A stretch of 11,308 nucleotides of DNA from Thermoleophilia bacterium (GTDB taxonomy: Bacteria; Actinomycetota; Thermoleophilia; Gaiellales; Gaiellaceae). The notes under the pieces are model-generated. The model searched no databases. It was not told the origin of the DNA and saw only the letters and a program-made list of their open reading frames with translations. The first letter of the stretch is position 1; each line of letters begins with the position of its first letter. A program made the translations under genes and the position numbers. Below are positions 6,357-11,308 of this stretch, piece after piece. The stretch is from contig JACVRM010000063.1 in assembly GCA_014534415.1 (NCBI GenBank), forward strand, positions 1-11,308. Direction: 5' to 3'.

Positions 6357-6383
6357 TCCGGGTAATGCCGGCGAAGGGAGGAG
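6353..6383 (+). repeat. 31-bp direct repeat, copy 2 (orphan P4-P5 arm + cytX SD)
   Basis: Exact second copy of 6189-6219, offset by 164 bp. The P5 stem (6358-6361 with 6368-6371) and loop are intact, but there is no 5' half (P2/P3/CTGAGA) in front of it, and the base before it is G instead of C, which costs one P4 pair. Its GGGAGGAG (6376-6383) is the ribosome site for cytX, 5 bp before the GTG at 6389. Confidence 0.95.
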
Positions 6384-6388
6384 CTCGA

Positions 6389-7738
6389 GTGCAGGACAAG
6401 GCGCCAAGCTGGGGCATCGAGCCGGTTCCTCCGCCGCTGCGCGTGCTCGGACTCGCGGACACGATGCTGCTCTGGGGAAACCTCGGCGTGTCGCTGCTGG
6501 TGCTGGTCGCCGCCGCGTTCCTGGTGCCCGCGCTGTCACTGCGGGACGCGCTGGTCGCGATCGTGCTGGGCAGCCTGATCGGGAACCTCATGCTCGGCGC
6601 CGCCGGGCTGATCGGGGCCGACGCGCGCGTGCCCGCGATGGTGCTGTTGCGCGCGCCGCTCGGACAGCGCGGCTCCTACCTGCCGACCGGCCTCAACGTC
6701 CTCCAGTGCCTCGGCTGGGCGGTCTTCGAGCTGATCATCATCGCGTCGGCGGCCACGGCGCTCTCGAAGGAGCTGCTCGACGCGGGTGCGACCTGGTTCT
6801 GGACGCTCGTGTTCGGCGCGGTCGCGGCGACCATGGCGCTGATCGGGCCGGTCGGCGTCGTCCGCCGCTTCATCCGCAAGTACGCCGTCTGGGCGGTAGC
6901 CGCCTCGCTCCTCTATCTGACGTGGTGGGCGCTTGCCGACGCCGACCTCCGCAAGCTCTGGGACGCGCCCGCCGAAGGCGGCTCCTCGATCTGGCTCGGC
7001 ATCGACCTCGTCGTCGCAATCACGGTCTCGTGGACGCCGCTCGTCGCCGACTACACGCGCTTCTCGCGCGATCGCCGCTCGGCGTTCCTGGGCGCCGGCA
7101 TCGGCTACTTCGTCGCCGGGACGTGGATGTTCCTGCTGGGCGCCTTCCTGGTGCTCTCGCGCGGGCTCGCCGATCCGGCCGAGGTGCCGGCCGCCGTTGC
7201 GGCCGCGGGCTTCGCAGCTGCGCTCGCCCTGCTCGCCGTGACGGTGGACGAGGCTGACGAGGCGTTTGCGAACGTGTACTCGACGGCCGTCTCGCTCCAG
7301 AACCTCCTGCCCCGCCTGCCCCAGCGCCTGCTCGTCGGCTTCGTCGCCGTGTTGGCAACCGTCGGCGCGCTGACGATCCAGCTGCGCAACTACGAGACGT
7401 TCCTGCTGCTGCTCGGCTCGTTCTTCGTGCCGCTCTTCGGAGTGCTGCTCGCCGACTGGCTGCTGCGCGGCGCGCGCTACGGGCCCGACGAGGTGTTCCG
7501 CGGGCCCGCGGTGCGGCCGGCGACGATCGCGGCGTGGCTGGCCGGCTTCGCGCTGTACCACTGGCTACACGTGCCGCCGCTGGGTCCATCGTGGTGGGTC
7601 GACTGGGTGGAGGCGGTCGGCCAGCCGTCCTGGGAGTACGGCGCAACGCTGCCGACGTTCGCCGCCGCATTCGCGCTGGCCGCGCTCGCCGTGGTCGTCG
7701 AGCGGCGGCTCGCGCCCGGGCGCCTTCGCGTGGAGTAG
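6389..7738 (+). CDS. cytX: Hydroxymethylpyrimidine transporter CytX (NCS1 family)
   Basis: Membrane transporter, 449 aa, predicted to import 4-amino-5-hydroxymethyl-2-methylpyrimidine (HMP), the pyrimidine half of thiamin, for salvage. The N terminus APSWGIEPVPPPLRVLGLADTMLLWGNLGVS is typical of the CytX branch of the cytosine/purine (NCS1) permeases. About twelve hydrophobic helices follow, with VSWTPLVADYTRFSRD in the middle and VDEADEAFANVYSTAVSLQNL further on, both NCS1-like. I chose GTG 6389 because it follows GGGAGGAG by 5 bp and leaves the expected N terminus; an in-frame ATG at 6365 lies inside the riboswitch-derived repeat and would use part of the ribosome site as codons. The substrate is supported by the TPP riboswitch upstream. 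The stop overlaps the next gene's start (TAGTG). Confidence 0.93.
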   Translation: MQDKAPSWGIEPVPPPLRVLGLADTMLLWGNLGVSLLVLVAAAFLVPALSLRDALVAIVLGSLIGNLMLGAAGLIGADARVPAMVLLRAPLGQRGSYLPTGLNVLQCLGWAVFELIIIASAATALSKELLDAGATWFWTLVFGAVAATMALIGPVGVVRRFIRKYAVWAVAASLLYLTWWALADADLRKLWDAPAEGGSSIWLGIDLVVAITVSWTPLVADYTRFSRDRRSAFLGAGIGYFVAGTWMFLLGAFLVLSRGLADPAEVPAAVAAAGFAAALALLAVTVDEADEAFANVYSTAVSLQNLLPRLPQRLLVGFVAVLATVGALTIQLRNYETFLLLLGSFFVPLFGVLLADWLLRGARYGPDEVFRGPAVRPATIAAWLAGFALYHWLHVPPLGPSWWVDWVEAVGQPSWEYGATLPTFAAAFALAALAVVVERRLAPGRLRVE

Positions 7739-8133
7739 TGCTGGCCGCCGTCGCGACCGCGGAAGGCGTCTACCTGGTCGATCTCGAGGCCGAGGAGGTC
7801 GTCGATTTCGAGGCGGGCGGCTCGGTCGCCGCCGCGGAGCTGGAGCTCTCGCTGCCACGCGTGGTCAGCGCGGCCGCGGCCGGCTCGACTGTCGTCGCGG
7901 TCGTGGAACGCCGTCCGCCGCTCGTCGTCTCGCACGACGCGGGCATGACGTGGCACGAGGCGGGCGGCGGGCTGCCGCCGGGTCGCGCCGTCGCCATTTC
8001 GCCCGAGCACCCCGACGTCGTCGTATACGCGGCGCGCAACCGGCTCTACCTCTCGCGCGACGGGGGCCGCTTCTGGCAGGCGCTCACGCCCGAGCTGCCG
8101 CTCATCGAGGGCGTCGAGGTCAGGGCAGTCTGA
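7738..8133 (+). CDS. Small Asp-box (BNR/sialidase-like repeat) protein
   Basis: 131 aa, mostly beta, without signal peptide. Two Asp-box-like repeats are visible: SHDAGMTWHEAGGGLP and SRDGGRFWQALTPELP, separated by VAISPEHPDVVVYAA, the spacing seen in BNR/photosystem-II-assembly-factor (YCF48-like) and sialidase propellers. An N-terminal AAVATAEGVYLVDLEAEEV looks like a further blade. A complete propeller needs six to seven blades, so at this length it is at most a half propeller and would have to oligomerise or act as a small beta-sheet protein. Start GTG 7738 shares one base with the cytX stop, which indicates coupling; the frame is open further upstream but that lies inside cytX. Function unknown; a role in thiamin salvage is suggested only by position. 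It converges with phzF, overlapping by 14 bp. Confidence 0.7.
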   Translation: MLAAVATAEGVYLVDLEAEEVVDFEAGGSVAAAELELSLPRVVSAAAAGSTVVAVVERRPPLVVSHDAGMTWHEAGGGLPPGRAVAISPEHPDVVVYAARNRLYLSRDGGRFWQALTPELPLIEGVEVRAV

Positions 8134-8962
8134 ACTCGCCGCGGGCGACGACCACCGCCGCGCCGCCGACCTCGACGCGCTCGACCCGCTCCGCCGATCC
8201 CTCGACGCGCGCGTAGAGCGTGGAGGGGCGCCCGATCTCCTCGCCCTGTGAGATCTCGATCTCCTCGCCGAACGGAACAAGGCCGTGGCGGGACAGGTGG
8301 AGCGCGAGCGGGCCGGCCGCGGAGCCGGTGGCCGGATCCTCGGGAACGCCGTGCCCGGGCACGAACGCCCGCGTCTTCCACCGGCGGCCGCTCCCGGCGA
8401 AGCAGTTGGCGCCGACCTCCAGCCGGGCGAGCGCCGCCAGGTCGGGCTCGAGCGCCGCGACCGCTTCCTCGGAGTCGAGCGCCACGTAGACGTGCGTGGG
8501 CCCCAGGTCGTACAGCTCGACCGGAAGCCCCGACCGCTCGACGCCGAGCGCCTCGAGCAGCTCCGCCTCGCGCTCGTACGGGCGCCACGGCGGGACCGGC
8601 TGGATCATGCGACCGAAGACGATGCGCGGTCCTTCCCGGTCGAGCAAGACCGGTATGACGCCGGCGCCCGTCTCGAGCCGGATCTCGTGGAGCTGGAGCG
8701 GAATTGCCAGCACGAACGCCGCACCGAGGATCGGGTGCCCGGCGAACGGCAGCTCGTTGGACGGCGTGAAGATCCGGACGCGAACGTGCCCGTCGGCCGC
8801 GGCGGGGTACACGTACACGGTCTCCGAGAAGTTCATCTCGCGCGCCAGCGGCTGGAGCAGTTGCTCGGGGATCTCGCGCGCGTCCGTGAAGACGGCGAGC
8901 TGGTTGCCCGCGAGCGGGCGGTCCGTGAAGACGTCGACGACGACGTAGCGGAAGGTCAGCAC
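8120..8962 (-). CDS. PhzF family isomerase/epimerase-like protein
   Basis: 280 aa, the full length of the PhzF (diaminopimelate-epimerase-fold) family. Order of signatures: FRYVVVDVFTDRPLAGNQLAVF (residues 4-25); MNFSETVYV with E47 matching the catalytic glutamate of PhzF; FTPSNELPFAGHPILGAAFVL; VPEDPATGSAAGPLALHL; and ISQGEEIGRPSTL. The enzyme in phenazine synthesis isomerises trans-2,3-dihydro-3-hydroxyanthranilate, but no other phz gene is here, so the substrate is unknown; most genomic PhzF-like proteins are outside phenazine pathways. Start is GTG (complement of 8960-8962), at one edge of a palindrome shared with the divergent gene; there is no space for a Shine-Dalgarno between a TATA-centred promoter and the start, so a leaderless message is likely. 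Confidence 0.9.
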   Translation of the reverse strand: MLTFRYVVVDVFTDRPLAGNQLAVFTDAREIPEQLLQPLAREMNFSETVYVYPAAADGHVRVRIFTPSNELPFAGHPILGAAFVLAIPLQLHEIRLETGAGVIPVLLDREGPRIVFGRMIQPVPPWRPYEREAELLEALGVERSGLPVELYDLGPTHVYVALDSEEAVAALEPDLAALARLEVGANCFAGSGRRWKTRAFVPGHGVPEDPATGSAAGPLALHLSRHGLVPFGEEIEISQGEEIGRPSTLYARVEGSAERVERVEVGGAAVVVARGEFRLP

Positions 8963-8989
8963 GCAGCGACGCTATACGCTCGCTGCGTG
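8960..8989. promoter_or_regulatory. 30-bp dyad containing both start codons of a divergent pair
   Basis: CACGCAGCGA (8960-8969) and TCGCTGCGTG (8980-8989) are perfect inverted repeats around CGCTATACGC with TATA at the exact centre (8973-8976). The outer CAC and GTG are the start codons of phzF (minus) and the MBL-like gene (plus). Each strand carries a TATA-containing -10-like hexamer (plus TATACG, 8973-8978; minus TATAGC, 8976-8971), 8-9 bases before the respective GTG. That fits a bidirectional promoter with leaderless transcripts and perhaps an operator; function is inference. Confidence 0.5.
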
Positions 8990-9625
8990 GACGTTCGCGA
9001 GCTCCGCCCCGGTCTCTGGCGCTGGACCGCTCCGCATCCGGACTGGCGGCCCGAGTACACGGGCTGGGGCCCCGACGTCGCGAGCGTCGCCGTGACCGGC
9101 GCCGAGCTCGTCCTGATCGACCCGCTCGTGCCGGGAGACGACGATCGCGAGCGCTTCTGGCAAGCACTCGACCGCGACGTCGAGAGAGACGGCCGGCCGC
9201 ACGTGCTGCTCACGGTGCCGTGGCATCGGCGCAGCGCCGCCGAGATTCTGATGCGCTACGAGGGCGCACGGCTCTGGCTCTACGAGGGCGCCGAGCCCGA
9301 GGGGCTGGAGCCGACCGCCAGGTTCGGGTGGGGTGACGAGCTGCCCGGCGGCCTGCGCGCCTTCGACGGCCACTGGATGAACGAGGCCGTTTTCTGGCTG
9401 CCCGAGCACCGCGCGCTGGTGACGGGCGACTCGGTGCTCGGCGCGCCGGGCGGAGGCGTCCAGACGTGTCCCGACTCTTGGCTTCCGGAGGGGATGACGC
9501 AGGCCGAGCTGCGCGACGCGCTGCGCCCGTTGCTGGAGCTCCCGATCGAGGTGATCCTGCCCGCGCACGGGGAGCCGGTGCTCGACGACGCGCACGCGGC
9601 CCTCGCGCGCGCGCTCGAGGTCTGA
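8987..9625 (+). CDS. Metallo-beta-lactamase-fold protein with degenerate metal site
   Basis: 212 aa. The beginning (VRELRPGLWRWTAPHP, then VASVAVTGAELVLIDPLVPG) and end (RALVTGDSVLG with D148; IEVILPAHGEPV with H194) follow the MBL fold in order. Where active enzymes have HxHxDH, this protein has LLTVPWHRRSAAE (H80 only), so the first zinc site is largely missing. It may bind a single metal, use other ligands, or be a non-catalytic binding protein. Such WHRRS variants are, as far as I recall, a recurring actinobacterial group without a known role. Start GTG 8987 is the outer edge of the dyad shared with phzF; the frame is open upstream but only through the antisense of phzF. The stop codon lies inside the first GGTCTGACCC repeat and hairpin. 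Confidence 0.75.
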   Translation: MDVRELRPGLWRWTAPHPDWRPEYTGWGPDVASVAVTGAELVLIDPLVPGDDDRERFWQALDRDVERDGRPHVLLTVPWHRRSAAEILMRYEGARLWLYEGAEPEGLEPTARFGWGDELPGGLRAFDGHWMNEAVFWLPEHRALVTGDSVLGAPGGGVQTCPDSWLPEGMTQAELRDALRPLLELPIEVILPAHGEPVLDDAHAALARALEV

Positions 9626-9708
9626 CCCTTCGGGGTCAGACCGTGCGGAGCGTCGGTGGAGCACCGTCCCGGCTGCGCCGAGGTCTGACCCTGATCGAGG
9701 TCTGACCC
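9615..9708. repeat. CGAGGTCTGACCC repeat cluster (three direct, one inverted)
   Basis: CGAGGTCTGACCC occurs at 9616-9628, 9679-9691 and 9696-9708, and its inverted core GGGTCAGACC at 9633-9642. The rest of the gap (9643-9678) shows nothing recognisable. The last copy ends 15 bp before the start of the SixA-like gene, so it occupies that gene's leader. It resembles short REP-like extragenic repeats, but no REP-associated transposase is present here. Confidence 0.8.
9619..9642 (+). terminator. Perfect 10-bp hairpin with TTCG tetraloop after the MBL-like gene
   Basis: GGTCTGACCC (9619-9628) pairs perfectly with GGGTCAGACC (9633-9642) around TTCG, an unusually stable tetraloop. It includes the stop codon of the MBL-like gene (9623-9625). 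There is no T-tract. Terminator or 3'-end stabilising element is the simplest reading; it is also part of a repeat family (9615-9708). Confidence 0.55.
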
Positions 9709-9723
9709 CTATCCTCCGCCGCG

Positions 9724-10122
9724 ATGCGCGTCTACCTCGTTCGCCACGCCGAAGCCGCTCCCGGCGAGCCCGACGAGCTGCGCGAGCTGACGCCGGCCGG
9801 GCAGGAGACGGCCCGCGCGCTCGGCACGCAGCTGGCGGCGAACGGCGTGCGGCCCGCCGCCCTGCTCACGAGCCCGCTGCTGCGCGCGCGTCAGACCGCC
9901 GGCGAGCTCGCCCGCTCGCTCGGCGTGGAGGCCGAGCCGGACGAGCGGCTCGCGCCCGGCGCGACGCCGAAGGGGCTGCGCGAGGCCGTCGCCGGCCGCG
10001 GAGAGACCGTCATCGCCGTGGCCCACCAGCCGGACTGCGGATTGATCGTCGCGGCGCTGACCGGCGGCGAGCCGCCTCGCTTCCCGCCGGGCGGGGTCGT
10101 CGCCGTCGAGGTCCCCGGCTGA
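9724..10122 (+). CDS. sixA: SixA-like phosphohistidine phosphatase (histidine phosphatase family)
   Basis: 132 aa, somewhat shorter than E. coli SixA (about 160). Branch-1 histidine phosphatase features: RHA at residues 7-9 (VYLVRHAEA; H8 is the phosphate acceptor), TSPLLRARQTA with R54, and AHQPD with the second catalytic H101. ELTPAGQETARALG is typical of the SixA group. SixA removes phosphate from histidine in phosphotransfer proteins (in E. coli on the nitrogen PTS and ArcB); no such partner is present here, so the substrate is open. ATG start behind a repeat cluster, with ATCCTCC in the leader instead of a clear Shine-Dalgarno. The ABC exporter genes follow after 30 bp. Confidence 0.85.
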   Translation: MRVYLVRHAEAAPGEPDELRELTPAGQETARALGTQLAANGVRPAALLTSPLLRARQTAGELARSLGVEAEPDERLAPGATPKGLREAVAGRGETVIAVAHQPDCGLIVAALTGGEPPRFPPGGVVAVEVPG

Positions 10123-10152
10123 GCGCTCGGTCCGCTCCATAGCCGACGCGAG

Positions 10153-11004
10153 ATGACGGCCGTCGAGGTTCACGGGTTGCGCAAGTCGTACGACGGCGTC
10201 GAGGCGGTGCGCGGCGCGTCGTTCGAGATCGCGGCGGGCGAGGTGTTCGGCCTGCTCGGCCCCAACGGCGCGGGCAAGACGACTACCGTCGAGATCCTCG
10301 AGGGGCACCGGCGCCGGGACTCCGGCGACGTACGCGTGCTCGGCGTCGACCCGGCAGCCGCGCCCGACCGCTGGCGCGGGCGGATCGGCGTCGTCCCGCA
10401 GTCGGGTGACCTCTTTCTGAACCTGACGGTCATCGAGCACCTGCGCCTCTTCGCTGCCTACTACGAGCGGCCACGCCCGCCCGAGGAGGTGCTCGAGCTC
10501 GTCGGGCTCCGCGAGAAGCGAGGAGCCCGCTATCGCACGCTGTCGGGCGGTCAGCGGCGCCGGCTGGATTTCGGCGTCGCGCTCGTCGGCGACCCGGAGC
10601 TGATCTTCCTGGACGAGCCGACCACTGGATTCGACCCCGCCGCACGGCGCGCCGCGTGGGAGACGATCCGCTCGCTGCGGGAACTGGGCAAGACGATCCT
10701 GCTGACCACGCACTACATCGAGGAGGCGCACCGCCTGGCCGACCGCGTCGCGGTGCTGCGCGCCGGCGAGATCGTGGCGACGGGGACGCCGGCGGACCTG
10801 ATCGCCGCCGGCCCGCCCACGCAGATCCGCTACCGACGCGACGGGCGAGACGTCGTCACCGAGACGCACGAGCCGACGCGGCTGCTCCACGAGCTCACCG
10901 CAGAGGCGCTGTCCGCAGGGCGGGAGCTCGACGGGCTCGAGGTGCACCGGCCGACGCTCGAGGACGTCTACCTACGGCTCACCGGCGACGAAGGCGTCGA
11001 GTGA
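10153..11004 (+). CDS. ABC-2 type exporter, ATP-binding protein
   Basis: Cytoplasmic ATPase of a drug/lipid/polymer exporter, 283 aa. Walker A GPNGAGKTT (residues 36-44), Q-loop VPQSGDLFLNLTV, signature LSGGQ (130-134), Walker B LIFLDEPTTGFDP (D154, E155) and LLTTHYIEEA with switch H187. The C-terminal ~60 residues (RDVVTETHEPTRLLHEL ... LEVHRPTLEDVYLRLTG) are the extension typical of the DrrA/CcmA-like subfamily paired with ABC-2 permeases. ATG start; the stop overlaps the GTG of the permease (GTGA), so the two are coupled. Substrate unknown. Confidence 0.93.
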   Translation: MTAVEVHGLRKSYDGVEAVRGASFEIAAGEVFGLLGPNGAGKTTTVEILEGHRRRDSGDVRVLGVDPAAAPDRWRGRIGVVPQSGDLFLNLTVIEHLRLFAAYYERPRPPEEVLELVGLREKRGARYRTLSGGQRRRLDFGVALVGDPELIFLDEPTTGFDPAARRAAWETIRSLRELGKTILLTTHYIEEAHRLADRVAVLRAGEIVATGTPADLIAAGPPTQIRYRRDGRDVVTETHEPTRLLHELTAEALSAGRELDGLEVHRPTLEDVYLRLTGDEGVE

Positions 11005-11308
11005 AGCTCTGGCTGCACCAGCTGCGGGTCGAGCAGATGCTCTTCTGGCGGAGCCGCGAGCTCGCCTTCTTCACCTTCCTGCTACCGATCATCTTCCTCG
11101 TGCTGCTCGGCTCCGCGTACGGCGACGAGGAGGTCGACGGCGTCCGCGGCTACGACTACCTGCTCGCGGGGATGCTCGGCTACGGCGTCGCCGCGACGAC
11201 CTTCGCGGGGCTGGCGATCCTGCTCGTCCTGCGCCGTGAGGCGGGCACGCTGAAGCGGTTGCGCGCGACCCCCATGCCTGCGCGGACGTACCTCGCCGCC
11301 CTGCTCGC
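11001..11308 (+). CDS. ABC-2 type exporter permease (cut by window end)
   Basis: N-terminal 102 codons of a membrane permease. An N-terminal helical segment (LWLHQLRVEQMLFWRSREL) leads into a first membrane helix (FFTFLLPIIFLVLLGSAYG), an external loop with EEVDGVRGYDYLLAGMLGYG, a second helix (ATTFAGLAILLVL) and the conserved cytoplasmic RREAGTLKRLRATPMPARTYL, a hallmark of ABC-2 permeases. GTG start overlaps the ATPase stop by 4 bp. It forms the membrane half of the exporter encoded with the preceding gene. Confidence 0.9.
   Translation, partial: MKLWLHQLRVEQMLFWRSRELAFFTFLLPIIFLVLLGSAYGDEEVDGVRGYDYLLAGMLGYGVAATTFAGLAILLVLRREAGTLKRLRATPMPARTYLAALL

Noticed and set aside
6365..6388. In-frame ATG at 6365 as start of cytX
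   Set aside because: It is inside the riboswitch-derived repeat (loop GTAATG) and would turn the Shine-Dalgarno into codons; GTG 6389 is correctly spaced behind GGGAGGAG.
6536..7561. 341-codon minus-strand frame opposite cytX
   Set aside because: Charged, repetitive translation of the antisense strand of a membrane protein gene; no motif.
8120..8962. Phenazine biosynthesis locus
   Set aside because: Only a PhzF-like gene is present; PhzF-fold proteins are widespread outside phenazine pathways and no other phz gene is nearby.
8285..8986. Upstream extension of the MBL-like frame
   Set aside because: Runs antisense through phzF with no domain; the MBL-fold match begins at the GTG at 8987.
9709..10947. 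412-codon minus-strand frame opposite sixA and the ABC ATPase
   Set aside because: Spans two intact plus-strand genes with full catalytic motifs; its translation is compositional only.

Overview
The window is a GC-rich, densely packed bacterial segment. GTG is the commonest start codon, several gene pairs overlap by 4 bp (GTGA) or less, and most intergenic gaps are under 60 bp. An F420-type luciferase-like oxidoreductase, a BldC/MerR-like HTH-TOBE protein, CxC-type small hypothetical proteins and the overall composition suggest an actinobacterium, plausibly of the Thermoleophilia (Gaiellales/Solirubrobacterales) type. That placement is inferred from gene style and not from a marker gene.

Layout, left to right. 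(1) 1-1446: a MarR-type regulator that may start upstream of the window, then uppP (undecaprenyl-diphosphatase, cell-wall lipid carrier recycling). (2) 1505-2461: an LLM-class oxidoreductase related to F420-dependent glucose-6-phosphate dehydrogenase. (3) 2475-5399: a molybdate (or tungstate) block: a small HTH+TOBE protein, then modA (lipoprotein binding protein), modB (permease) and modC (ATPase with C-terminal TOBE). All are overlapping or nearly so, which fits one transcript. A pair of GCCTAGGC palindromes covers the start codon of the HTH+TOBE gene. (4) 5410-6118: two tandem paralogous small proteins of unknown function sharing C-x-C-x4-C and a later PGH. (5) 6143-8133: a TPP (THI-box) riboswitch, a leader in which the pyrophosphate-sensing arm of the aptamer plus the Shine-Dalgarno is present a second time 164 bp downstream, cytX (hydroxymethylpyrimidine transporter) and an overlapping small Asp-box/BNR protein.

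(6) 8120-9625: a phzF-like isomerase gene on the minus strand, divergent from a gene for a degenerate metallo-beta-lactamase-fold protein. The two GTG start codons are the outer ends of one 30-bp dyad with a central TATA, which looks like a symmetric promoter for two leaderless messages. (7) 9615-9708: three copies of CGAGGTCTGACCC and one inverted copy, the first pair making a perfect 10-bp hairpin with a TTCG loop. (8) 9724-11308: a SixA-like histidine phosphatase, then an ABC-2 type exporter (ATPase complete, permease cut by the window end).

I saw no rRNA, tRNA, CRISPR array, transposase or phage gene. The most unusual structure is the duplicated riboswitch arm with an embedded 44-codon reading frame and hairpin (6189-6383). 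The symmetric start-codon palindrome (8960-8989) is second.
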